A stretch of 64,000 bases of DNA, taken from positions 124,001 to 188,000 of the forward strand of contig NZ_BOPZ01000001.1 of the NCBI RefSeq assembly GCF_018332455.1, written 5' to 3'. Positions 41,781 to 50,259 of the stretch are shown here, one piece after another. Numbering within the stretch: the stretch's first letter is position 1; every line of letters starts with the position of its first letter. Position numbers and translations under genes: made by a program. The stretch comes from Clostridium polyendosporum (GTDB taxonomy: Bacteria; Bacillota; Clostridia; Clostridiales; Clostridiaceae). The notes under the pieces are model-generated. The model made no database searches and was not told the origin of the DNA. It was given only the letters and a program-made list of their open reading frames with translations.

Positions 41781-41892
41781 CTTGACACTCCACATGCATA
41801 AATGGATGAGATTCTTTGGTGGTAGTCGTTAGTTTATTTCTGATAGTCGTAGTTCCTCAAGGTTTAGGGTGCGCCATCACCATTCCTAAACC
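41781..41892 (-). mobile_element. Relic of an IS200/IS605-family right end with omega-RNA-like sequence, no tnpB
   Basis: On the minus strand the segment ends GAATCTCATCCATTTATG, then CATGTGGAGTGTCAAG. This is the layout of IS605-type right ends: GAATC, an imperfect hairpin with a TTTA loop, then GAGTGTCAA. Upstream of it (41815-41892) are a hairpin GGTTTAGG ... CCTAAACC (41885-41892 with 41861-41868) and the repeated ACTACGACTATC / ACGACTACCACC motifs, as in the RNA scaffold that TnpB-family nucleases use. No transposase or TnpB frame remains nearby. The identification is by pattern memory and not by search. Confidence 0.5.
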
Positions 41893-42262
41893 AGTATATA
41901 TAGCAGTTTAGGCACACACTTTATTATCAAATGTGTCTGATTTTTTTTCTCTAAATGTTTTAGCATGTTTGACTTCACGAAATATAAAATTTTACACACA
42001 AAATGAATTAGTTTGTGCAACCTTGTATTTTATCTGATTATCAATGAGGAGTTAGCGTTTTAAAGTCTTCTACTTGCTATTTGTATTATAAAAAAGTCAC
42101 TATAATTTACATTAAAGTTCTATAAAATAACCTTTCATTCCACGCTTGAAGGACATGGGGTTTTGGATAAATATTGTAATGCTGATACAGTATAGGCAAA
42201 GTGTCATAAATTGTGATATATAGGCTATACTAAAAGATAATTATTTAAATAAGGAGGATATT
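41893..42262. other. Intergenic region between the IS605-like relic and mntP
   Basis: Mostly AT-rich. It contains a GC-richer hairpin at 42138-42160 (TTCCACG with CATGGGG, one G-U pair) that may be another end of the same relic, and a TATACT at 42226-42231 that could be the mntP -10, with no good -35. The conserved blocks of the yybP-ykoY manganese riboswitch often found before mntP were not seen. Confidence 0.4.
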
Positions 42263-42814
42263 ATGGATTTTAAGAGCTTAATAATAATAGCAATAGCCCT
42301 TGCTATGGATGCATCAGCGATTGCACTTAGTATAGGTATCAATTGTGGAGTACAAAAGTCAAATAAGTTATTTTTTGCTCTTTCATTTGGTTTTTTCCAG
42401 TTTTTATTTTCTTTTTTAGGAGCCTTTGCAGGCCTTTTGTTTGAAACCTATATTGCTACAATACCTAATATAGCAGGAGGAATTATAATTGCTTTTGTAG
42501 GTGTGTTGATGATTAAGGAAGGGATGGAACAGAAAGATGAGTGTTTCCTGATAAGACCTAAAATGTATTTAATACTTGGTATATCGGTTAGTATAGATGC
42601 TTTAGTTGTTGGCTTTACTGCTTTCCATGACATTAAAGATTTTTTGCTAATTCTTTCAAATACCTTAATTATAGGTTTAGTAACTTTAATTCTAAGTATA
42701 GCTGCATTTTTATTGTCAAGATATGCTCGAAAAATAAGTTTTATATCAAAGTACGCAGATTATATAGGTGGAATTATATTAGTTATATTTGGACTAAAAA
42801 TGATATTTTCATAA
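42263..42814 (+). CDS. mntP: Manganese efflux pump MntP
   Basis: 183 residues, six membrane segments, two-fold repeated architecture. The first helix has the family motif [14 protein letters not shown] with the conserved Asp; the fourth repeats it as [15 protein letters not shown]. It exports Mn(II) to prevent toxicity. AAGGAGG precedes the ATG. It is followed 234 bases later by a Fur-family regulator gene. Confidence 0.92.
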   Translation: MDFKSLIIIAIALAMDASAIALSIGINCGVQKSNKLFFALSFGFFQFLFSFLGAFAGLLFETYIATIPNIAGGIIIAFVGVLMIKEGMEQKDECFLIRPKMYLILGISVSIDALVVGFTAFHDIKDFLLILSNTLIIGLVTLILSIAAFLLSRYARKISFISKYADYIGGIILVIFGLKMIFS

Positions 42815-43048
42815 CCTTTCTTAAGATATTAATGTTACTCATTAGAAGAGAATTAATATATATTTTATTAAGAAAAATCAATCTAAGTAGAGAAGCTGGT
42901 TTATTTCATTCAAGACTTTACATAATAAAATAAAAGCTTTTTTACTATAGTCATAAGATGTTAAATATATTTTTCTTTATTAATATAGGGATATTTGATG
43001 AATTTTGAAATGTGATATAATTAAAGAAAAAAGATTTAGGAGTAAGTT

Positions 43049-43468
43049 ATGAGGGCATTAGAGGCTTTAAAGGAAAAAGGCATAAAGATAACTAAAGCAA
43101 GAATAGCAATTTATGAAATTTTAACAAAAAATGAGTCCAGTGTTACTGTAGATTTTTTATATGATGAATGCAGGAGATTGGGATTAAATTTAAATATTTC
43201 TACAGTCTATCGAACTTTGGAAATATTTGAAGAAAAAAAATTTGTAGAAAAATTTTATTTAGGAGAAGGAAGATATTCTTTTGCTATAAAGAAAAATCAC
43301 CATGTTCATAAGCTCGAGTGCTCTCTTTGTCATAAAGAAATAGAGGTTTCGTGTCCAATGCAGCATATAGGGGAGTTACTTAAAACTCAGACAGGCTTTA
43401 CTTTAACAGAACATAAACTGGATTTAAAGGGAATTTGTGAGGAGTGTAAGCACAAGGATAAGGAATAA
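43049..43468 (+). CDS. Fur-family metal- or peroxide-responsive regulator
   Basis: 139 residues. A winged helix (RIAIYEILTKNESSVTVDFLYDECRRLGLNLNISTVYRTLEIFEEKKFV) is followed by a dimerisation domain with metal ligands (HHVHKLECSLC ... CEECK). The two CxxC pairs form the structural zinc site. Whether it is Fur, PerR or Zur cannot be settled: the Asp/His set of the regulatory site is not diagnostic by eye. Proximity to mntP may be meaningful. TTTAGGAG precedes the ATG. Confidence 0.85.
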   Translation: MRALEALKEKGIKITKARIAIYEILTKNESSVTVDFLYDECRRLGLNLNISTVYRTLEIFEEKKFVEKFYLGEGRYSFAIKKNHHVHKLECSLCHKEIEVSCPMQHIGELLKTQTGFTLTEHKLDLKGICEECKHKDKE

Positions 43469-43531
43469 ATATATTATAAATTAATTGTAATAAAATGTTG
43501 AAATTTAGGGAAATTAAGGAAGTTTTTACAA

Positions 43532-43592
43532 AAAACGAAGCTGTACTAAGATTGGTAGAGTTATAGTGAAAAAAGTATAGCTTTTTTGTTTT
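43532..43592 (+). terminator. Probable terminator after the Fur-family gene
   Basis: AAGCTGTACT (43538-43547) pairs with AGTATAGCTT (43574-43583) with one G-U pair, and ends in a T6 run. The 26-base loop is long. Confidence 0.55.
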
Positions 43593-43641
43593 ATTGGTCA
43601 GTATTTCAAATAATTATGTGAATTAAAGGGAAAACTATATA

Positions 43642-43700
43642 TTGACGTAGTGGGAGATATTAAATATACTTTGATTATAAAAATGTTTGATAATCAAAGT
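43642..43700 (+). promoter_or_regulatory. Promoter and FabT-type operators of the fatty-acid synthesis operon
   Basis: TTGACG (43642-43647), 17 bases and TATACT (43665-43670) form the promoter. ACTTTGATTAT (43668-43678) and ATAATCAAAGT (43690-43700) are perfect inverted repeats. Within the right part TTTGATAATCAAA (43686-43698) is itself a perfect palindrome matching the known FabT box (TTTGA-N3-TCAAA). The sites overlap the -10 and the transcription start, so the MarR-family gene downstream should repress its own operon. Confidence 0.8.
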
Positions 43701-43718
43701 AATTTTAGGAGGTAAGTG

Positions 43719-44186
43719 ATGAATAACACCCACAACGTTATTAACGACCTTCTAGTAAATATTTTCAATGAGATTCTTGTTATTGAGCAAAATGCATTAA
43801 AAATGGGTGTGTTTAGTGATGTAACAATAACAGAAGTGCATACAATAGAAGCTATTGGACTGTATGACTCAAAAAGTATGGGTGAAGTTGCAAAAATGCT
43901 AGGGATTACTGTAGGCACACTCACTGCTGCCATAAATAATCTTGTTAAAAAAGGATACGTAGAAAGAATTCGTTCACAAGAAGACAGAAGAGTGGTAAAG
44001 ATAAGTCTTACAAGAAGAGGCAAACTTTTATATAGAATTCACAAAAAATTTCATGGTGATATGGTTAAGGCCACAGTAACCGGTTTAGATGAGAAGGAGG
44101 AAGCTGTATTGGTGCACTCTTTAGAAAGACTGGAAGAATTTTTAAAAGAAAAATACACTTTGTTAAGTAAGGGAAATAAGGAGTAA
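43719..44186 (+). CDS. fabT: MarR-family repressor of fatty-acid synthesis (FabT)
   Basis: 155 residues. A winged helix (SMGEVAKMLGITVGTLTAAINNLVKKGYVERIRSQEDRRVVKISLTRRG) lies between dimerisation helices. It is the first gene of the fab operon and a FabT-type box lies at its own promoter, as in streptococci and lactococci, where FabT with acyl-ACP represses the operon. AGGAGG (43707-43712) fits the ATG at 43719; a GTG one codon earlier is less well spaced. Confidence 0.88.
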   Translation: MNNTHNVINDLLVNIFNEILVIEQNALKMGVFSDVTITEVHTIEAIGLYDSKSMGEVAKMLGITVGTLTAAINNLVKKGYVERIRSQEDRRVVKISLTRRGKLLYRIHKKFHGDMVKATVTGLDEKEEAVLVHSLERLEEFLKEKYTLLSKGNKE

Positions 44187-44188
44187 TT

Positions 44189-45163
44189 ATGAGTTGTATT
44201 AGAATTGTAGGAACAGGAAGTGGTGTTCCTGAAAGCGTAGTTACAAATGATGATTTGTCAAAAATAGTAGAAACTGATGATCAATGGATAAGTTCCAGAA
44301 CTGGTATCAAGGAAAGAAGAATAAGTCAAGGAGAAAATACATCTGAACTTGGTGCTAAAGCTGCTATGAATGCATTAGAAGATGCTGGGTTAACTGCTAT
44401 GGATATAGATATCATAATAGTAGCAACAACTACTCCAGATAGTTTTACTCCATCAACTGCCTGCATCGTGCAAGATATAATAGGAGCTAAGAAAGCTTAT
44501 GCTTTTGATGTAAGTGCTGCATGTTCAGGTTTCATATATGGAGTAAATATTGCAACAAAAATGCTTAAAGCAGGAGATGAAAAGAGAGCACTTATCATTG
44601 GAGCAGAGACATTATCAAAAGTTTTAGACTGGAATGATAGAAGTACTTGTGTACTTTTTGGAGATGGAGCAGGAGCAGTTGTTCTTGAAAAGGGAGAAGA
44701 GGAAGGAATATTAGCCTCAACTATTGGATCAGATGGAACCTTAGGAAGAGCATCTCTATCTTGTGGTATATTTAATGTGCATAATCCTTTTGTAAAAGAT
44801 GATATAGAAGATAAAATCAACATGGCAATGAATGGTAGAGAAATATTTAGGTTTGCAGTAAACATAGTTCCGCAAGCTGTAGAAGAAGTTTTACAACTTG
44901 CAGGGAAAAAACTTGAGGATGTAAAATATATTATTCCTCATCAAGCAAATCTCAGAATAGTAGAAGGTGCTGCAAAGAAATTAGACCTTCCACTAGAAAG
45001 ATTTTATATGAATCTTCATAAATATGGTAATACTTCAGCAGCTAGCATTCCACTAGCCTTAGATGAAATGAATAAGAATGGGTTACTTCAAAAAGGAGAT
45101 AACCTTGTACTTGTAGGCTTTGGTGGAGGGCTTACCTGGGGTTCATTATTAATAAAATGGTAA
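44189..45163 (+). CDS. fabH: 3-oxoacyl-ACP synthase III (FabH)
   Basis: 324 residues. It condenses a short acyl-CoA with malonyl-ACP to start fatty-acid synthesis. The catalytic triad is at the classic positions: Cys112 (AACSGF), His251 (PHQANLR) and Asn281 (GNTSAAS). It starts two bases after fabT, with AAATAAGGAG within the end of fabT as SD. Acetyl- versus branched-chain primer preference cannot be told from the sequence by eye. Confidence 0.96.
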   Translation: MSCIRIVGTGSGVPESVVTNDDLSKIVETDDQWISSRTGIKERRISQGENTSELGAKAAMNALEDAGLTAMDIDIIIVATTTPDSFTPSTACIVQDIIGAKKAYAFDVSAACSGFIYGVNIATKMLKAGDEKRALIIGAETLSKVLDWNDRSTCVLFGDGAGAVVLEKGEEEGILASTIGSDGTLGRASLSCGIFNVHNPFVKDDIEDKINMAMNGREIFRFAVNIVPQAVEEVLQLAGKKLEDVKYIIPHQANLRIVEGAAKKLDLPLERFYMNLHKYGNTSAASIPLALDEMNKNGLLQKGDNLVLVGFGGGLTWGSLLIKW

Positions 45164-45208
45164 AAGCAATAAGAAATGGTAAAACCAAAATTTAAGGAGG
45201 AATTAATC

Positions 45209-45433
45209 ATGATATTTGAAAAAATTAAAGAGGTAATAGCAAATCAATTAGGAGTAGACGAAGAAAGCATAGCTATGGAAACAACATTCCAAGAAGATTT
45301 AGGAGCAGATTCACTAGATTTATTCCAAATAGTTATGGATTTAGAAGAAGAGTTTAACGTAAAGATTGAAAATGTAGAAGAAATTAAGTCTGTTTCAGAT
45401 GCTGTTAAGTATATTGAAGAAAGAACAGAGTAA
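45209..45433 (+). CDS. acpP: Acyl carrier protein
   Basis: A 74-residue acidic four-helix protein. The phosphopantetheine attachment site is Ser35 in GADSLDLFQIV. An upstream in-frame ATG (45176) would add 11 residues covering the SD itself (TAAGGAGG, 45193-45200), so the ATG at 45209 is the start. It carries the growing acyl chain for all enzymes of this operon. Confidence 0.96.
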   Translation: MIFEKIKEVIANQLGVDEESIAMETTFQEDLGADSLDLFQIVMDLEEEFNVKIENVEEIKSVSDAVKYIEERTE

Positions 45434-45453
45434 GCCCACAGGGGGGAGAATTA

Positions 45454-46386
45454 ATGTATAAAACTGAAATTTGTGACTTATTAGGTATAAAATATCCTCT
45501 ACTTCAAGGGGGAATGGCTTGGGTAGCAGATGCATCTTTAGCATCTGCTGTATCCAATGCAGGTGGTCTTGGAATAATTGCAGGAGCTAATGCGCCTGTG
45601 GAATATGTAAGAGAACAAATAAGAAAAGCAAAACAAATGACAGATAAGCCTTTTGGTGTAAATATAATGCTTCTTAGCTCTAATGCAGAAGAACTTGCAA
45701 AGGTTGTTTGCGAAGAGGGAGTTAAGGTAGTAACTACAGGAGCAGGGAACCCAGGAAAATATGTTGAAATGTGGAAACAACATGGAGTAAAGGTTATTCC
45801 AGTAGTACCTTCTGTGGCACTTGCAAAAAGAATGGAAAGATGTGGTGCTGATGCAATTATAGCTGAAGGATGCGAATCCGGCGGACATGTTGGAAAGCTT
45901 ACTACAATGGCATTAGTTCCTCAGGTTGTTGATGCAGTAAATATTCCTGTAATTGCAGCAGGCGGAATTGGTGATGGCAGAGGAATAGGTGCTGCTTTTA
46001 TGTTAGGTGCTAAGGGTGTTCAGGTTGGAACAAGATTCCTTGTAGCTGAAGAATGTACAATACATGAAAACTACAAGAACATGGTAATAAAGGCTAAGGA
46101 TATTGATACTATAGTTACAGGTAGACCAACAGGTCATCCAGTACAAGTTCTGAAGAATAAATTATCTAAGAAATTTGAACAGCTAGAGAAGGAAGGAGCA
46201 TCTCCAGAGGTATATGAAGAGCTAGGAAAAGGTACACTACCTAAAGCTGTAAGAGAAGGAGACATAGAACATGGTTCCTTCATGGCTGGACAGATAGCTG
46301 GTATGATAAGTAAAGAACAAACTTGTGAAGAAATAATTAAAGAAATGTTTTCACAATATGAGGAGTTAAGAAGTAGCTTTAAATAG
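45454..46386 (+). CDS. fabK: Enoyl-ACP reductase II (FabK), FMN-dependent
   Basis: A 310-residue FMN-binding TIM barrel of the nitronate monooxygenase/FabK family. It starts YPLLQGGMAWVADASLASAVSNAGGLGIIAGAN and contains EGCESGGHVG and IAAGGIGDGRGI, the FMN phosphate loop. Its place between acpP and fabD identifies it as FabK and not nitronate monooxygenase. It does the last reduction of each elongation cycle and is not the triclosan-sensitive FabI type. GGGGGGAG precedes the ATG. Confidence 0.94.
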   Translation: MYKTEICDLLGIKYPLLQGGMAWVADASLASAVSNAGGLGIIAGANAPVEYVREQIRKAKQMTDKPFGVNIMLLSSNAEELAKVVCEEGVKVVTTGAGNPGKYVEMWKQHGVKVIPVVPSVALAKRMERCGADAIIAEGCESGGHVGKLTTMALVPQVVDAVNIPVIAAGGIGDGRGIGAAFMLGAKGVQVGTRFLVAEECTIHENYKNMVIKAKDIDTIVTGRPTGHPVQVLKNKLSKKFEQLEKEGASPEVYEELGKGTLPKAVREGDIEHGSFMAGQIAGMISKEQTCEEIIKEMFSQYEELRSSFK

Positions 46387-46395
46387 GAGGATGGC

Positions 46396-47325
46396 ATGAA
46401 AACAGCATTAATTTTTGCAGGTCAGGGAGCACAGTATGTTGGAATGGGAAAAGAGCTTTATGATAACTTTCAATGTGCTAAAGAAGTGTTTGAAAGAGCT
46501 GATGAAGCACTTAAAATGAATTTATCATCACTGTGTTTTGAAGGACCATCAGATGAGCTTAATAAAACAGAAAATACACAACCTGCCATTTTAACTACTT
46601 CAGTTGCAGCACTAAGAGTACTTGAGAGTCAAGGTATAAACTTTGACGTTACTGCTGGATTAAGTCTTGGAGAATATTCAGCACATATATGTGCTGGAAC
46701 CTTTTCCTTTGAGGATGGAGTAAAGCTTGTTAAAAATAGGGGACGCTTCATGCAAGAGGCAGTGCCTCAAGGTGTAGGTGGTATGTCTGCAGTACTTGGT
46801 CTTGATAGAGGTTTATTGGATGAAGCTGTAAAGGAAGCAGCACAATTTGGAATAGTTGAAGTTGCTAATTATAACTGTCCAGATCAAATTGTTATTGCAG
46901 GTGAAGTGGAAGCAGTTAAAATTGCTGGAGAAAAAGCACAAGAAAAAGGTGCAAAAAGAGTTATTACTCTAACAGTTAGTGGTCCTTTTCATACTTCAAT
47001 GTTAAAAGGAGCCGCAGAAAAACTGAAAGAGGAGCTTAATAATATAGAAATAAAACAGTTTACTACTCCAATAATAACTAATGTTACTGGAGATTATATA
47101 AAATCTTTAGAAGAGGTAAAACCATTCTTAGTAAAACAAGTTATGTCTTCTGTAAAATGGGAAGATTCAGTAAGAACTATGCTTAACGATGGAATAGATA
47201 CATTTATAGAGCTTGGACCTGGAAGAGTACTAAGTGGTTTTAGTAAGAAGATAGATAGAAATGTCAAAGTATTCAATATTGAAGACTTAAAGTCTTTAAA
47301 TAAGACTCTAGATAGTTTAAAATAA
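46396..47325 (+). CDS. fabD: Malonyl-CoA:ACP transacylase (FabD)
   Basis: 309 residues. The alpha/beta-hydrolase-like fold begins FAGQGAQYVGMGKELY. The nucleophile is Ser90 in GLSLGEYSA and the catalytic His199 is in GPFHTSML. It loads malonyl onto ACP. TAGGAGG precedes the ATG, 9 bases after fabK. Confidence 0.96.
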   Translation: MKTALIFAGQGAQYVGMGKELYDNFQCAKEVFERADEALKMNLSSLCFEGPSDELNKTENTQPAILTTSVAALRVLESQGINFDVTAGLSLGEYSAHICAGTFSFEDGVKLVKNRGRFMQEAVPQGVGGMSAVLGLDRGLLDEAVKEAAQFGIVEVANYNCPDQIVIAGEVEAVKIAGEKAQEKGAKRVITLTVSGPFHTSMLKGAAEKLKEELNNIEIKQFTTPIITNVTGDYIKSLEEVKPFLVKQVMSSVKWEDSVRTMLNDGIDTFIELGPGRVLSGFSKKIDRNVKVFNIEDLKSLNKTLDSLK

Positions 47326-47352
47326 GGAAAACTTCTAAAAGGGTGTGAATTA

Positions 47353-48087
47353 ATGTTAAAGGGAAAAACTGCTATAGTTACAGGAGCAAGTAGAGGAATT
47401 GGTAAGGCTATTGCACTTAAGCTTGCTGAAAATGGAGCAAATATAGTTTTAAACTATAGAAGCAGTTCTATAGATGATATTATAGATGAAATTGAAGCAA
47501 AAGGTGTTAAAGTCGTTGCAGTACAAGGTGATGTATCTATATCAGAAGATGCAGATAAGCTTATAAAGGCTGCTGTAGATAACTTTGGTTCAGTGGATAT
47601 ACTTGTAAATAATGCAGGTATAACAAAGGACGGCCTTCTTATGAGAATGAAGGACGAAGATTTCGATAAGGTTATAGATGTAAATCTTAAAGGTGCATTT
47701 AATACTATAAGAGCAGCTTCAACTATAATGATGAAACAAAGAAGTGGAAAAATCGTTAATTTATCATCTGTTGTTGGTTTAACTGGAAATGCAGGTCAGG
47801 CTAATTATTCAGCTTCTAAGGCTGGACTTTTAGGACTAACAAAATCTGTTGCAAGGGAACTTTCAGCAAGAGGTATAACTTGTAATGCAGTAGCACCAGG
47901 ATTTATTGAGACTGATATGACAGATGTTCTTTCAGATAGAGTAAAAGAAGGTCTTATAAACAACATACCGCTAAAGAGATTAGGTAAACCAGAAGATGTC
48001 GCTAATCTTGTATGCTTTTTAGCATCACAAAATGCTGATTACATCACTGGTCAAGTTATGAATGTCGATGGCGGCATGGTAATGTAA
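47353..48087 (+). CDS. fabG: 3-oxoacyl-ACP reductase (FabG)
   Basis: A 244-residue short-chain dehydrogenase. The NADPH motif is TGASRGIGKAIA, NNAG is at about residue 86, the catalytic Ser lies in NLSSVVG, and Tyr152 and Lys156 are in YSASK. The C-terminus YITGQVMNVDGGMVM is FabG-typical. It reduces 3-oxoacyl-ACP in each cycle. Confidence 0.96.
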   Translation: MLKGKTAIVTGASRGIGKAIALKLAENGANIVLNYRSSSIDDIIDEIEAKGVKVVAVQGDVSISEDADKLIKAAVDNFGSVDILVNNAGITKDGLLMRMKDEDFDKVIDVNLKGAFNTIRAASTIMMKQRSGKIVNLSSVVGLTGNAGQANYSASKAGLLGLTKSVARELSARGITCNAVAPGFIETDMTDVLSDRVKEGLINNIPLKRLGKPEDVANLVCFLASQNADYITGQVMNVDGGMVM

Positions 48088-48101
48088 GGAAAGGTGAGAA
48101 G

Positions 48102-49340
48102 ATGAAAAGAGTTGTAATAACAGGTATGGGAGCGATAACTCCGTTAGGAAATGATTTAGCTTCCTTCTGGAATGGAATAAAAGAAGGTAAAAGTGGAGTT
48201 GACTTTATAAAGCAATTTGACACAACAGACCAAAAGGTTAAGGTTGCAGCTGAAGTTAAGGATTTTAAACCAGAAGAATATATAGATAAAAAAGAAGCAA
48301 GAAGAATGGATAAATATTGTCAATTTGCTATGGCAGCAGCTCATCAGGCAATTTTAGATTCTTCTCTTGATCTTGAAAAAATAAATAAAGAAAGACTAGG
48401 TGTAATTGTAGGATCAGGAATTGGTGGCTTGTATACTATTGAAGAACAGGTATCAAAGCTAAATTCAAGAGGACCATCAAAGGTTTCACCATTCTTTATA
48501 CCTATGTCTATTGGTAACATGGCAGCAGGAAATATTGCTATTCGTTATGGAGCTAGAGGAATATGTACATCTGTTGTAACTGCTTGTGCCACAGCAACTA
48601 ACTGTATAGGGGAAGCTTTTAGAAACATTAAGTTTGGCTTTAGTGATATGATGATTGCTGGGGGAGCAGAAAGCTCTATAACACCAATGGGTATAGCAGG
48701 CTTTGCTTCTTTAAATGCTCTTTCAAAGAATGAAGATGTAACTAGAGCATCTATTCCTTTTGATAAGGAAAGAGAAGGCTTTGTTATGGGAGAAGGAGCT
48801 GGAGTAGTAATATTAGAGGAACTTGAGCATGCACTAAATAGAGGAGCGAAAATCTACGGAGAAGTTGTAGGTTATGGTGCTACTTGTGATGCTTATCACA
48901 TGACATCTCCATCACCAGATGGAGAGGGAGCAGCAAGAGCTATGGAATTTGCTATTGAAGAAGCCGGAATAAAGAAAGCAGAAGTAAGCTATATCAATGC
49001 ACATGGAACTAGTACACCTCTAAATGATAAGTTTGAAACAATAGCTATAAAGAGAGTATTTGGTGAAAGCGCATATAATATTCCAGTTAGTTCAACTAAG
49101 TCTATGACAGGACATCTTTTAGGTGCAGCGGGTGCTATAGAAGCTATAGTATGTGCTAAGGCAACAGAAGAGAATTTTATACCGCCAACAATTGGTTATA
49201 AAATAAAGGATGAAGACTGTGATTTAGATTATGTACCAACAAAGGGAAGAGATGCAGTAGTTAACTACGCAATGTCAAACTCTTTAGGTTTTGGAGGACA
49301 TAACGCAGTAGTTCTATTTAAGAAGTGGACTGGGAGGTAG
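48102..49340 (+). CDS. fabF: 3-oxoacyl-ACP synthase II (FabF)
   Basis: A 412-residue elongating condensing enzyme. The Cys-His-His triad is Cys162 (TACATAT), His301 (AHGTSTP) and His338 (GHLLGAAGA). The N-terminus is VVITGMGAITPLG. GAAAGGTGAG precedes the ATG. The accB SD lies in its last codons. Confidence 0.96.
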   Translation: MKRVVITGMGAITPLGNDLASFWNGIKEGKSGVDFIKQFDTTDQKVKVAAEVKDFKPEEYIDKKEARRMDKYCQFAMAAAHQAILDSSLDLEKINKERLGVIVGSGIGGLYTIEEQVSKLNSRGPSKVSPFFIPMSIGNMAAGNIAIRYGARGICTSVVTACATATNCIGEAFRNIKFGFSDMMIAGGAESSITPMGIAGFASLNALSKNEDVTRASIPFDKEREGFVMGEGAGVVILEELEHALNRGAKIYGEVVGYGATCDAYHMTSPSPDGEGAARAMEFAIEEAGIKKAEVSYINAHGTSTPLNDKFETIAIKRVFGESAYNIPVSSTKSMTGHLLGAAGAIEAIVCAKATEENFIPPTIGYKIKDEDCDLDYVPTKGRDAVVNYAMSNSLGFGGHNAVVLFKKWTGR

Positions 49341-49345
49341 GTAAT

Positions 49346-49795
49346 ATGGATTATGCTTCAATAAAAGAGCTCATAAAAATAATTAATGATTCTGAGCTTA
49401 CTACCTTCGAGATGGAGTTTGATGGTGTGATTTTAAAGATGGGAAAAGGTGGAGTTCAACCTTCAGCTATTACCCAAGAAAAGGTTAAACCTACAACGAT
49501 AAGTAAACCTTCAAAGATAGAAGATATCAAAGAAGAAGTAGTTCTAGAAGAAGAAAAGGGAGGAACTTTTGTTACTTCTCCAATAGTTGGGACTTTTTAT
49601 ACCGCACCTTCAACAGAAAAGCCACCTTTTGTAAAAGTTGGAGATAAGGTAAAGAAAGGTGACGTACTTTGCATCATAGAAGCTATGAAAATAATGAACG
49701 AAATACAAAGTGATGCAGATGGAGAGATAGCAGAAATACTTGTAGCTAATGAGCAAATGGTAGAATACGGCCAAAAGCTATTTAGAATAAAATAG
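49346..49795 (+). CDS. accB: Acetyl-CoA carboxylase biotin carboxyl carrier protein (AccB)
   Basis: 149 residues. An N-terminal dimer region and a linker rich in Lys, Thr, Pro and Glu are followed by the biotinyl domain (about 73-149) with Lys115 in EAMKIM as the biotin attachment site, and the thumb-like GTFYTAPS segment. The frame extends upstream into fabF (GTG at 49325), but GGGAGGT (49332-49338) fits the ATG at 49346. It is the substrate of the BirA encoded at the far end of the operon. Confidence 0.95.
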   Translation: MDYASIKELIKIINDSELTTFEMEFDGVILKMGKGGVQPSAITQEKVKPTTISKPSKIEDIKEEVVLEEEKGGTFVTSPIVGTFYTAPSTEKPPFVKVGDKVKKGDVLCIIEAMKIMNEIQSDADGEIAEILVANEQMVEYGQKLFRIK

Positions 49796-49813
49796 ATTCA
49801 GGAGCTGATAGAT

Positions 49814-50236
49814 ATGCTTGATATAAAACAAATACAGGAAATCATACCGCATAGATATCCTTTTCTTTTAATTGATAAAGTTACTGAGCTTGAAGAAGGA
49901 AAAAGAATTGTTGCTATAAAAAATGTAACTATGAATGAGTACTTCTTTCAAGGACACTTTCCACAGGAACCTGTTATGCCTGGCGTTTTAATAGTAGAAG
50001 CGCTTGCTCAAGCAGGGGCTGTGGCACTTTTATCAATGGAGCAATATAAGGGTAAAATTGCGTTCTTTGGAGGAATAGATAAGGTTAAATTTAGAAAAAA
50101 GGTTGTACCTGGTGATACTTTAAGACTTGAAGTGGAAATAATAAAGCTTAGGGGGCCAGCAGGTGTAGGAAAGGCAACAGCTTATGTAGATGATAAAAAG
50201 GCTGTTGAAGGAGAGCTTATGTTCATGATAGGATAA
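49814..50236 (+). CDS. fabZ: 3-hydroxyacyl-ACP dehydratase (FabZ)
   Basis: A 140-residue hot-dog fold. The catalytic His48 ([11 protein letters not shown]) and Glu62 ([10 protein letters not shown]) are in place. The N-terminus [17 protein letters not shown] is typical. It dehydrates 3-hydroxyacyl-ACP. No separate fabA or fabM gene is in the window, so the source of unsaturated fatty acids is not shown here. Confidence 0.96.
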   Translation: MLDIKQIQEIIPHRYPFLLIDKVTELEEGKRIVAIKNVTMNEYFFQGHFPQEPVMPGVLIVEALAQAGAVALLSMEQYKGKIAFFGGIDKVKFRKKVVPGDTLRLEVEIIKLRGPAGVGKATAYVDDKKAVEGELMFMIG

Positions 50237-50259
50237 TAAGCTACTTGAGAGGTGATTTG

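Noticed and set aside
41823-41922. Short plus-strand open frame rich in Val and Leu before mntP
   Set aside because: It has no start codon with an SD and coincides with the IS605-like relic on the other strand.
41592-42262. yybP-ykoY manganese riboswitch upstream of mntP
   Set aside because: The expected GGGGAGUA-type block and its partner loop were not found on the plus strand.
44497-44865. 122-codon minus-strand open frame inside fabH
   Set aside because: fabH is complete with its catalytic triad at the expected positions; the antisense frame has no ribosome site or recognisable protein features.
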